DNA of 64,000 nt from Cupriavidus sp. P-10 (lineage in GTDB: Bacteria > Pseudomonadota > Gammaproteobacteria > Burkholderiales > Burkholderiaceae): NCBI RefSeq assembly GCF_003402535.2, contig NZ_AP025170.1, forward strand, positions 2,294,001-2,358,000, in the 5' to 3' direction. The notes under the pieces are model-generated. The model was not told the DNA's origin. It worked only from the letters and a program-made list of their open reading frames with translations, and made no database searches. A program made the translations under genes and the position numbers. This document shows positions 18,206 through 25,536 of this stretch, in pieces (within the stretch, counting starts at the first letter, position 1; each line of letters begins with the position of its first letter).

Positions 18206-19093
18206 ATGGCCCGCCAGCTCGCCGACGTTCTCGCGGCAAACATTCACCAGCACATTGCAAGCACCGGCATTGCGCCGGGCACGCGCCTGCCCGAGCGGGC
18301 GCTGGCAGAACAGTTCAGGGTGTCGCGCTCGCCGGTGCGCGAGGCATTGCGCCGCCTGGCGACGCAGTCGGTAGTGACGCCCCACCCGGACGGCGGTTAT
18401 GCCGTGGCGGAAGGCGGCGTTGCGCCGCCCGCGAACGACACGCACGCCGGCAGGGATGATGGCGACGACAGCGAAGCCACATACCTGCGGATCGCAGAGG
18501 AACGGCTGAACGGCCAGTTGCCGGACCGCTTTACCGAAAACGAGATGATGCGCCGGTACGGCATCACGCGCGGCCAGCTCGGCGCGATCCTGCGGCGCAT
18601 GGCGCAGGAGGGCTGGGTCGAGCGGCTACCCGGCCACGGCTGGACGTTCCTGCCCGTGCTGACCTCGGCCGAGACCTACAAGCAGGGCTACCGGTACCGG
18701 CTGCTGATCGAGGCCGCCGGCATCCTGGAGCCGACCTTCAAGCTCGATCGCGAAGCCTTGCTGAAATGCCGGACCGAGCAGGAAGCGCTCGCCGACGGCG
18801 GCGTCCGCACCGCATCGCCCGCCGCGCTGTTCGATGCCAACAGCCGGCTGCACGAGACGATTGCCGCATGCTCGGGGAACGCTTTTATTTTGGAAGGATT
18901 GCGCCGCCTCGACCGACTGCGCCGGCTGATGGAGTACCGCAAGGCGGTCGACCGGGACCAGGCGGAGCGCCGTTGCCGCGAACACCTGGAGCTCATCGAT
19001 TTATTGCTGGCGGGACAACAGGAGGCGGCTGCCGACTTCCTGCGGCTGCACCTGCGCAACGCGGCGCGGGAGAAATCTGAAGGTCACGCGTAA
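18206..19093 (+). CDS. GntR/FadR-like regulator with two winged-helix domains and FCD C-terminus (second copy)
   Basis: Predicted transcription factor, 295 residues from the ATG at 18206 (the frame is open to a GTG at 18167). The first winged helix is RALAEQFRVSRSPVREALRRL (about residues 34-54). A second one is at about 110-150 (MMRRYGITRGQLGAILRRM), ending in GHGWTFLP. The FCD-like part has NSRLHETIAACSGNAFIL. It is a full-length relative of the regulator at 8463-9362. It is divergent from the amidohydrolase operon and so is likely its regulator, and the shared palindromes suggest it may also control the cupin operon. Confidence 0.87.
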   Translation: MARQLADVLAANIHQHIASTGIAPGTRLPERALAEQFRVSRSPVREALRRLATQSVVTPHPDGGYAVAEGGVAPPANDTHAGRDDGDDSEATYLRIAEERLNGQLPDRFTENEMMRRYGITRGQLGAILRRMAQEGWVERLPGHGWTFLPVLTSAETYKQGYRYRLLIEAAGILEPTFKLDREALLKCRTEQEALADGGVRTASPAALFDANSRLHETIAACSGNAFILEGLRRLDRLRRLMEYRKAVDRDQAERRCREHLELIDLLLAGQQEAAADFLRLHLRNAAREKSEGHA

Positions 19094-19143
19094 CCGCATT
19101 GCGCATCGGGGGGTGCGAGAAAAAGGCGCGGTTTCCTTAGCCC

Positions 19144-19611
19144 CTAGCGATCCTGCCCTTCACGCCACGCCTCATAGAGGTCGGGGCCCTCGTCGCGCGC
19201 CGGCACGTAGACGACCTTCATCTCGCGCTGTTCGATCGGCCGCGCCAGTTCGACATAGCCGCGTTCCGCGGAGAGGTCGTAGGGGGCGCCATCATCGTTG
19301 GAATAGGCGTAGTAGACCGCCCCGACGCCGGCCAGGTACATCGCGGTCAGGCACATCGGGCATGGGTAGCCGCTGGCGTAGACCGTGCAGCCGCTCAGGT
19401 CGGGCTTGCCCAGCGCCCGGCTCGCGGCGCGCACTGCCTGCATTTCGGCGTGCGCGCTGGGATCGCAGGTCGCCTCCACCTCGTTGACCGCGCGCGCCAG
19501 CACCTTGCCATCCCTGACCACAACGGCGCCGAAGGGCCAGGTATTGCGCTCCCGCACGTTTTCCATGGCGAGGCGGATGGATTCGATCAGATAGGTTTCC
19601 GTGGTCGACAC
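19144..19611 (-). CDS. Nucleoside/guanine deaminase-type zinc deaminase
   Basis: Cytosine/guanine deaminase superfamily enzyme, 155 residues. Zinc ligands and the proton shuttle are in HAEMQAVRAA (about residues 54-63). PCPMC (about residues 84-88) supplies the two cysteines. The segment INxxRERNTWPFGAVVVRDG-like start and the DDGAPYDLSAERG loop favour the guanine deaminase (GuaD)/nucleoside deaminase branch over the tRNA deaminase TadA. It starts with GTG at 19611 and GGAG precedes it. It appears monocistronic and ends about 50 bases past the convergent regulator gene. Confidence 0.85.
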   Translation of the reverse strand: MSTTETYLIESIRLAMENVRERNTWPFGAVVVRDGKVLARAVNEVEATCDPSAHAEMQAVRAASRALGKPDLSGCTVYASGYPCPMCLTAMYLAGVGAVYYAYSNDDGAPYDLSAERGYVELARPIEQREMKVVYVPARDEGPDLYEAWREGQDR

Positions 19612-20075
19612 GCGTTGTCTCCGGTGAGGCTCGGCCCAGCGCGGGCCGATGAGGTTGCAGGCCGACAGACTATAGGCCAGCGTGCGTGCGCGGCGTGCTG
19701 CAAGTTGTTATACGGCGTATTTGAATCCAGGCCCTGGCCGCACGTGCCCCCTACAGGACGGCTTTCTCTAACCCCTCGACATCCCGCACAGCGAGATCGG
19801 TGGCCGCAGACTGCTGTACCTGCCAGCCGCGCGGGCCAACCGCCGCTTGCGCAAAAATGCAACGTCAAGGGTGTGCGGCGCTACCATCGGTGTGAATCCT
19901 TGCCTACAGTAAAGGCGGCGGCACCTGCCCAATCCGGCGGCGCCGCTTTCGTTGTCCGGTCTCGCCCAGGCACCTGCCCGCCCGGGATCCGCAGGAACGA
20001 TGCCCTGGCACCGGCCAGCCAGGCCGGGCATCGTCGCAGACCTCCACCGTGGGCAGGCCTGCCTGGGGCGCGCCA
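19612..20075. other. Intergenic region, no gene recognised
   Basis: About 460 bases. Long open frames occur on both strands because of GC content, but none has a recognisable protein pattern or a good ribosome-binding site. The promoter of the membrane-protein pair downstream should lie here, but I see no clear one. Confidence 0.5.
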
Positions 20076-20753
20076 GTGTCGACCACTTCCCTCGATTCCC
20101 AATCCGCCGAAGTGCGGCCGCGCCTGCTCGACACTGTCGACCGGGTGTGCGAGGTGTGCTTTGGCCTGTTCATGGCCCTGACCTTCGTCGGGGCGGTGTC
20201 GGCCATCGACGCGCCGGCGGATGCCCCGCGTACGATGTTCTACACGGCGCTGGGCTGCAACCTGGCCTGGGGGCTGGCCGATGCCGTGATGTACCTGGTG
20301 CGCACGCTGACCGAGCGCGGGCGCAGGCTTTCGCTGATCAAGGCGGTGAGCAATGCCAGCGACCCGGCTGACGCCATCGGCCGCCTGCGCGACGCGCTCT
20401 CGCCGGCCCTGCGCACGCTGGTCGACGACGCCGAGCTGGAATCGATACGAAGTCGTATCGCACGGAACACCAACGTGGCCGGGCGCCCTACGCTAGGCCC
20501 GGAAGATTTCCTTGCGGCCGCCGGGATCTTCCTGTTGGTGGTGATTGCCACCTTCCCGGTGGCCTTGCCCTTCATCGTCTTCGCTGACTTATCCACGGCG
20601 CTGCTGGTTTCGCGCGTGCTGACCATCCTGATGCTGTTCGGGGCCGGCATCGCCCTGGGGCGCCATGCGGGCTTCGGCGGGTGGATAGCGGGCGTGGTCA
20701 TGACGCTGGTGGGTATTGCGCTGACCATGGCCATCATCGCGCTTGGGGGCTGA
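20076..20753 (+). CDS. Predicted inner-membrane protein, VIT1/CCC1-like
   Basis: Integral membrane protein of about 225 residues with five hydrophobic segments. Two are near the N-terminus (CFGLFMALTFVGAVSAI; LGCNLAWGLADAVMYLV) and three near the C-terminus, separated by a charged cytoplasmic-looking stretch of about 80 residues. This two-plus-three layout is like the VIT1/CCC1 iron/manganese transporter family, but I cannot confirm it by a decisive motif. The start is uncertain: GTG at 20076 is chosen, with another in-frame GTG at 20049. The stop lies two bases before the ATG of the next gene, so the two are cotranscribed. Confidence 0.65.
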   Translation: MSTTSLDSQSAEVRPRLLDTVDRVCEVCFGLFMALTFVGAVSAIDAPADAPRTMFYTALGCNLAWGLADAVMYLVRTLTERGRRLSLIKAVSNASDPADAIGRLRDALSPALRTLVDDAELESIRSRIARNTNVAGRPTLGPEDFLAAAGIFLLVVIATFPVALPFIVFADLSTALLVSRVLTILMLFGAGIALGRHAGFGGWIAGVVMTLVGIALTMAIIALGG

Positions 20754-20755
20754 GC

Positions 20756-21412
20756 ATGCGCGCCAAGGGCACGGCTTTACGACTGGCTGCCACCTGGCTG
20801 GTGCTGGCCGCGGCAACCGCGCCGCTGCCGTCGCGCGCGGCCGATGACAGCGCCCCCTCCACGACCGCGGAGGCGCCGGCATGGAGCGGCGGGGTCTCGG
20901 CATATCTCAACCTGCCGAAGGGCAGCGAAGCCTATGTCACCGGCATCGCCATCGCCAAGCGCGGCGCCTTGCACCTGGAGGCGCGCAGCAACTACGAAGG
21001 CATGGACGCGTACTCGTTTTTCGTCGGCTATAACCTGGGTTGGGGAGACGCCTTGCGCCTTGATTTCACGCCGATCCTGGGCGTGGTCACCGGCAGCACC
21101 CACAGCGTCGTGGGCGGGTTCGAGGCCACGCTGACAGGGCGCTATGCCGATGCCTATATCGAATTCGAGTACGTGCCGGACGCCGAGCCGTCCGGGTATG
21201 TCTACGCATGGACCGAGCTGGCCTGGCGCCCGCGAGACTGGCTGCGGCTGGGCCTGGCGGCCCAGCGCACGCGCGTGCCTGACAACGATCGGAATTTGCA
21301 GCGTGGCGTCTTTGCGCAGGTGAAGGGCAAGCACGTCTCCTGCGCGGTGTACTGGTTTAACCCTGCAGCGCACGACCAGATCGGAGTCGTCTCGGTGGCG
21401 CTCAGCTTCTGA
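20756..21412 (+). CDS. Exported protein of unknown function, possible outer-membrane barrel
   Basis: Protein of 218 residues with a clear signal peptide (hydrophobic LAATWLVLAAATAPLPSRA, residues 10-28). The mature part shows alternating hydrophobic/polar strands rich in Tyr, Trp and Gly (YSFFVGYNLGWGDALRLDF, VVGGFEATLTGRYADAYIEF) and ends in a phenylalanine (VVSVALSF). These are features of small outer-membrane beta-barrels. It follows the VIT-like membrane protein after two bases. I do not recognise the family. A role in an envelope-spanning or metal-related pair with its neighbour is speculation. Confidence 0.65.
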   Translation: MRAKGTALRLAATWLVLAAATAPLPSRAADDSAPSTTAEAPAWSGGVSAYLNLPKGSEAYVTGIAIAKRGALHLEARSNYEGMDAYSFFVGYNLGWGDALRLDFTPILGVVTGSTHSVVGGFEATLTGRYADAYIEFEYVPDAEPSGYVYAWTELAWRPRDWLRLGLAAQRTRVPDNDRNLQRGVFAQVKGKHVSCAVYWFNPAAHDQIGVVSVALSF

Positions 21413-21467
21413 CGGGAAAACGGTCGCGAATGACGCTGCAATCCCGGCAGCGCTCTGTCCATGTTTT

Positions 21468-21587
21468 CTATGCGGACCATCGCTCTCCCGTGCCCACCGC
21501 GGCAAACCGTTCGCGCATCACCTTCTTGTTGAGCCTGCCAATACTCGTCTTGGGCAGCGCCTCGACCAAACGAACGGCCTGGAGGTG
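21468..21587 (-). pseudogene. C-terminal remnant of an acyl-CoA ligase (AMP-binding enzyme)
   Basis: On the minus strand about 37 codons read LQAVRLVEALPKTSIGRLNKK..., followed by a genuine TAG at 21468-21470. This is the C-terminal A10-type motif of long/medium-chain acyl-CoA synthetases, with the catalytic lysine (PKTSIGRLNKK). A TAG in the same frame lies just upstream, and the rest of the enzyme is missing; the region beyond is the promoter of the AraC gene. It is a decayed gene end, which suggests a past deletion or insertion here. Confidence 0.72.
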
Positions 21588-21676
21588 ACACTATTCTGGA
21601 CGGTGCGCTGGCATTTCGTTTATCCTTCCGTCACACCGTCAAATACTGATGACACACCAGGGAAAACCCTGAGCGC

Positions 21677-22711
21677 ATGAAGCCAGAGACTCGCTCCGTC
21701 CCCATTGGTACGCTTGCGCGCCTGGTCGAGGCGCTGGAGTCAATCGGCACGGCTCCGTGGCCGATCCTCAGGCGCCATGGCGTGACACCTGGCGCGCTGG
21801 AAGAGCCCATGGCCCCGGTAGCGCTGTCGATCTGCGCCCGCATCCTCGCGGATGCCGCGGAAGCGGCCGCCTGCCCGCACCTCGGCATACTGGTCGGCGC
21901 CCGCGCCAATATGGAAAATGCCGGGCCGTTGCGCCTGCTGCTGCTGTCGTCCCGCACGCTGCAAGACGCGGCAGACGGCATCCTTCGCTATGGCCGTATC
22001 TGGTATCGGGGCATCGATACTGCACTCACCACGCGAGAGGGATTCGCCTCGTTCTCGGTAGAGATTCCTGGCTTGTTTGCCGGACGCGACGACCTCGTCA
22101 GCGCGTATCTGGCGGCCAATGTGCAAATGTTTCGGATGCTGCTTGGAAAGTCATGGGCGCCGGCAGCGGTTCACCTGTCCCGCCCGTCACCAACGCGCAT
22201 CGGGCCATACACGGCACACTTCAAGACGCATGTCCTGTTCGACCAGCCCCGCGATGAGTTCCTCTTCCCGGCCGACACGCTCGACGCGCTCTGCGGCGCA
22301 ACGGACAAGGCGCTGGAGTCGTCCGTGGTTCGCTACCTTGGCGAACTGGAATCGCACGTCAGGCCGGATTTCCTAGGCCAGGTCCGCCAGGCGATACGGG
22401 ACCTGATGCTGCTGGGCGAATGCACGGCACCGCGGCTGGCGTCATTGTTTGCCGTCCATCGGTTCACACTGCACCGTCACCTGCAGGACCACGGAACGTC
22501 CTTCGCCCTGCTGCTGGACGAGGAGCGGGACGCGATTGCCCGGCGGCTGCTGACGAGCACCGACATGCCGCTGGGCGATATCGCGCGTGTGCTGGGATTC
22601 AAGTCGCAGGCGGGATTCAACAAGGCATTCATGCGCTGGCACGGCGTGTCGCCCGGTACGCTGCGCACCGGCCAGCGCCGGCGCCCCACGCTGACGGTGC
22701 GCCGCACCTGA
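21677..22711 (+). CDS. AraC-family transcriptional regulator (arabinose-binding-like N-domain)
   Basis: Regulator of 344 residues. Residues 20-200 fit the Arabinose_bd-like domain found in OruR/GadX-type and lipid-related AraC proteins. The C-terminal double helix-turn-helix is at about residues 255-335 (RLASLFAVHRFTLHRHLQD; MPLGDIARVLGFKSQAGFNKAFMRWHGVSPGTLR). The start at 21677 gives the usual length. Its likely former target, an acyl-CoA ligase, survives next to it only as a fragment, so it may be an orphan regulator. Confidence 0.88.
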   Translation: MKPETRSVPIGTLARLVEALESIGTAPWPILRRHGVTPGALEEPMAPVALSICARILADAAEAAACPHLGILVGARANMENAGPLRLLLLSSRTLQDAADGILRYGRIWYRGIDTALTTREGFASFSVEIPGLFAGRDDLVSAYLAANVQMFRMLLGKSWAPAAVHLSRPSPTRIGPYTAHFKTHVLFDQPRDEFLFPADTLDALCGATDKALESSVVRYLGELESHVRPDFLGQVRQAIRDLMLLGECTAPRLASLFAVHRFTLHRHLQDHGTSFALLLDEERDAIARRLLTSTDMPLGDIARVLGFKSQAGFNKAFMRWHGVSPGTLRTGQRRRPTLTVRRT

Positions 22712-22925
22712 GGTTCCCCCGCGCCGGAGGCTACCGGCAAACCTCTTGCGGCTGCCCTCCTCTACTGCGACATCAACCGTCACGGTATCGCCGGCAATAG
22801 CGGTCGGATATACCGTGACCATGAAATCCGGATCAGAAAAAGGTCCCTAACGGCCTCTTTGATGGCGGGCTGACCACCCCGTATGGCCTGAGCGCTTCGT
22901 CCCACAAATTTCACTTTCTAAATTT

Positions 22926-22953
22926 CCATGTTTCGACTATATTCGAAACATGG
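22926..22953. promoter_or_regulatory. ArsR-type operator/promoter of the arsenic operon
   Basis: CCATGTTTCGA-CTATAT-TCGAAACATGG is a perfect 11-bp inverted repeat with a six-base centre. It contains a TATATT -10-like box (22938-22943); a weak TTTCTA lies 17 bases upstream. Its place directly before the arsR remnant and arsC fits the dyad operators of ArsR/SmtB repressors. Confidence 0.7.
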
Positions 22954-23040
22954 AAGCCGATAATGCCTTGAAGGCTGGGTCACCTCACGGAAAACTGCTG
23001 TAGCGCATTCCGAGCCGCGCCCCAACCATTTCGTACGCCC
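22950..23040 (+). pseudogene. arsR: Internally deleted arsR (arsenic-responsive repressor remnant)
   Basis: An ATG at 22950, at the right edge of the operator dyad, opens MEADNALKA, which looks like the N-terminus of ArsR repressors. The frame then ends at TAG 23001-23003 after 17 codons. In the next frame (22981-23004) the sequence reads HLTENCCS, the well-known C-terminal end of many proteobacterial ArsR proteins. About 80-90 codons, including the metal site and helix-turn-helix, are missing between them. The join is near 22977-22981. arsC follows directly. I read this as a deletion scar that removed the repressor, probably leaving the operon constitutive. Confidence 0.72.
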
Positions 23041-23041
23041 C

Positions 23042-23536
23042 ATGACCACCAACGTACTGATTTTGTGTACCCACAACTCGGCTCGCAGTGTGCTGAGCGA
23101 AGGAATGTTGAACCATCTGGCCAATCAGTTTGGCCGCGATGTGCGCGCCTATAGCGCCGGAAGCTCGCCCAGCGGGCGCATCAATCCGTTCGCCATCGAG
23201 GTGCTTGGCAATGCCGGCGTCGACGTCAGCGACTTCCGCAGCAAGAGCTGGGATGAATTTGTCGGCGAGAACGTCCCTGAGATGCGGGTGGTTATCACGG
23301 TGTGCGACAGTGCCGCCGAAGAGGCGTGCCCGTATTGGCCGGGCAGCCCGGTGACGGTGCATTGGGGCTACCCTGACCCGTCGAACGCGGAAGGCGGCGA
23401 CGAAAAGAAGCGGCAGGCTTTCGAGCTGACCCGCCAGGCCATCGGCTACCGCATGCTGCAACTGCTGACGCTGCCGCTCGACACGCTGAGCAATGCGGAA
23501 CTGCAGGACCACCTCAACCGTATCTCGCAAAGCTGA
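23042..23536 (+). CDS. arsC: Arsenate reductase, low-molecular-weight phosphatase (thioredoxin-type) family
   Basis: Cytoplasmic reductase of As(V) to As(III), 164 residues. The P-loop C-x5-R(S) is seen as CTHNSARS starting at Cys9, right after the first strand (NVLILC). The fold pattern is that of LMW protein tyrosine phosphatases, with the SCGSSP-like AGSSPSGRINPFA loop. It is the first intact gene of the operon, its ATG lying within the former end of arsR. A second, unrelated arsenate reductase is encoded two genes later. Confidence 0.92.
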   Translation: MTTNVLILCTHNSARSVLSEGMLNHLANQFGRDVRAYSAGSSPSGRINPFAIEVLGNAGVDVSDFRSKSWDEFVGENVPEMRVVITVCDSAAEEACPYWPGSPVTVHWGYPDPSNAEGGDEKKRQAFELTRQAIGYRMLQLLTLPLDTLSNAELQDHLNRISQS

Positions 23537-23541
23537 GCGTC

Positions 23542-24246
23542 ATGGTCGATCTGCGTAACAGACTGGGCGCCGAAGCCTTGGGAACGGCGCTGCTGCTGGC
23601 CATCGTCATCGGCTCCGGCATCATGGCCGAGCGGCTTGCCGGCGGCAATGTCGCAATCGCCCTGCTGGCCAACACGGCCGCCACGGTCGGTGGTCTGTAT
23701 ATCCTGATCGAGGTCTTCGGCCCGATCAGCGGTGCGCACTTCAATCCAGCCGTCAGCGCGGTGATGGTGGCGCGGGGTGAGCTGCCTGGCGCGGCGCTGC
23801 TGCCGTACATCGGCGCCCAGCTCGCGGGTGCGGTACTCGGAGCGTGGCTCGCCCATGCAATGTTCGACATGACGATCCTGCAGCTTTCCACCAAGGTCCG
23901 CAGCGGTCCTGGGCAATGGATTGCTGAAACCGTTGCGACCGCCGGACTGCTACTGGTGATTCTGCGCGCGCCGAACGGGCGCGCCTCCGCCATGGTGGCG
24001 GCCTATATCGGCTCGGCATACTGGTTCACCGCATCCACATCGTTTGCCAATCCCGCCGCCGCGTTCGGGCGCATGTTCAGCGACAGCTTTGCCGGCATCG
24101 CACCGGCGAGCGTGCCGGGCTTCATGCTGGCGCAGTGTCTCGGCGCGGCCATCGGACTGGGGCTGCACCGGCTGCTGGAACCGCGTGCGCTACCACACGG
24201 CCACCCCAACGTCATCGAGGCATCCGGCGAGCACCAGGCGGACTGA
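23542..24246 (+). CDS. aqpS: Aquaporin/MIP-family channel in the arsenic operon (AqpS-like)
   Basis: Major intrinsic protein, 234 residues with about six membrane segments. The two half-helix motifs are HFNPAVS (NPA, about residues 72-78) and FANPAAA (NPA, about residues 168-174). Aquaglyceroporins conduct arsenite, As(OH)3. In Sinorhizobium meliloti the ars operon uses AqpS plus ArsC in place of an ArsB pump (established case). It lies five bases after arsC here, and no arsB or acr3 is in the operon, so passive As(III) exit is the likely role. Confidence 0.9.
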   Translation: MVDLRNRLGAEALGTALLLAIVIGSGIMAERLAGGNVAIALLANTAATVGGLYILIEVFGPISGAHFNPAVSAVMVARGELPGAALLPYIGAQLAGAVLGAWLAHAMFDMTILQLSTKVRSGPGQWIAETVATAGLLLVILRAPNGRASAMVAAYIGSAYWFTASTSFANPAAAFGRMFSDSFAGIAPASVPGFMLAQCLGAAIGLGLHRLLEPRALPHGHPNVIEASGEHQAD

Positions 24247-24340
24247 CGCAAACGGGAGCCTGGGCGCCACGCTTGCCGCCTTGGTTGGAATCCTTATTCC
24301 ACTGCTCGCAACCAGACACGATCCAATTCCACGAATCGCC

Positions 24341-24763
24341 ATGTCCGCCACCATCTATCACAACTCCGCATGCGGCACCTCGCGCAACACGCTGGCCATG
24401 ATCCGCAATGCGGGTATCGAGCCGAATGTCATCGAATATCTGAGCACGCCCCCTGACCGGCAGACGTTGCAGCAGTTGATTAGCGATGCGGGCCTCGCGG
24501 TTCGTGAAGCCATCCGCGAGAAGGGCACTCCCTACGCCGAACTGGGCTTGTCCGATCTATCCGTGACCGATGAGCAGTTGCTCGATGCGATGCTGGCCCA
24601 TCCGATCCTGATCAACCGGCCGTTCGTCATCACGGAGCTTGGCGTGCGGCTGTGCCGGCCATCGGAAGTCGTGCTCGAGATCCTATCCGCGCCCCAGCAA
24701 AACGCCTTCATCAAGGAGGATGGCGAAGTCGTCATCGACGCGCAAGGACGGAGGGTCAAATGA
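24341..24763 (+). CDS. arsC2: Arsenate reductase, glutaredoxin-dependent type
   Basis: Reductase of As(V), 140 residues, the size of the R773 ArsC family. The catalytic Cys11 is in [12 protein letters not shown], and the family signature [20 protein letters not shown] follows at about residues 89-108, with the arsenate-binding arginines. It is unrelated in fold to the first ArsC of this operon. Its stop overlaps the arsH start (ATGA), so the two are translationally coupled. Confidence 0.95.
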   Translation: MSATIYHNSACGTSRNTLAMIRNAGIEPNVIEYLSTPPDRQTLQQLISDAGLAVREAIREKGTPYAELGLSDLSVTDEQLLDAMLAHPILINRPFVITELGVRLCRPSEVVLEILSAPQQNAFIKEDGEVVIDAQGRRVK

Positions 24764-25524
24764 CCGTGGATCTGCCCAATGTCGTCCCGGCCGTGCTCGA
24801 TAGCCCGGACCTGAACAAGCTGCAACCGCCACGCGTCAGCACGCATCCGCCGCGCATCCTGCTGCTCTATGGCTCGCTGCGCGAAACGTCTTATAGCCGC
24901 CTGCTCGTGCAGGAAGCCGAGCGGATCCTGCAGCATTTCGGCGCGGAGACTCGCGTGTTCGATCCGCATGACCTGCCGGTGTGCGACAGCGTCCCCGCGG
25001 ATCACCCCAAAGTGGTCGAACTACGCAGGCTCTCGGAGTGGTCTGAAGGCCAGGTGTGGTGCAGCCCCGAGCGGCACGGCACGCTGACCGCGGTTTTCAA
25101 GAACCAGATCGACTGGCTGCCCCTTGAGATGGGAGCCATCCGACCGACTCAGGGGCGCACGCTCGCCGTGATGCAGGTCTGCGGCGGCTCGCAGTCGTTC
25201 AACGCGGTCAACGCGCTACGCGTGCTGGGGCGCTGGATGCGCATGGTGACGATTCCGAACCAGTCGTCGGTCGCCAAGGCGTACCAAGAGTTCGACACAA
25301 ACGGCCGCATGAAGCCCTCGTCCTACTATGACCGGGTGGTCGACGTGATGGAGGAACTGTACAAGTTCACGCTGCTGGTGCGCGATCGCAGCGACTACCT
25401 GACGGATCGCTACAGCGAGCGCAAGGATGCGGCGCCGGCGAACGTCACCTCCCTCGCTGCTGCAGCTATGAGCCATGAGCGGGATGCGCAGGTCAGCGAC
25501 ACGGATAGCGGCGAAGTCGAATAA
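24760..25524 (+). CDS. arsH: ArsH, NADPH-dependent FMN reductase/organoarsenical oxidase
   Basis: Flavoprotein of 254 residues. The flavodoxin-like phosphate loop [12 protein letters not shown] (about residues 39-50) is followed by [10 protein letters not shown] and the [16 protein letters not shown] block (about residues 107-122) that typify ArsH. ArsH oxidises trivalent methylarsenicals to pentavalent forms and reduces other substrates with NADPH. It is coupled to the glutaredoxin-type arsC by a four-base overlap. Confidence 0.94.
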   Translation: MTVDLPNVVPAVLDSPDLNKLQPPRVSTHPPRILLLYGSLRETSYSRLLVQEAERILQHFGAETRVFDPHDLPVCDSVPADHPKVVELRRLSEWSEGQVWCSPERHGTLTAVFKNQIDWLPLEMGAIRPTQGRTLAVMQVCGGSQSFNAVNALRVLGRWMRMVTIPNQSSVAKAYQEFDTNGRMKPSSYYDRVVDVMEELYKFTLLVRDRSDYLTDRYSERKDAAPANVTSLAAAAMSHERDAQVSDTDSGEVE

Positions 25525-25536
25525 CAAAAAAACGGG

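Noticed and set aside
22738..22822. MaoC-like fragment on the minus strand as an annotated pseudogene
   Set aside because: The resemblance (GDTVTVDV) covers too few residues to annotate; mentioned only in the finding on the AraC flanks.
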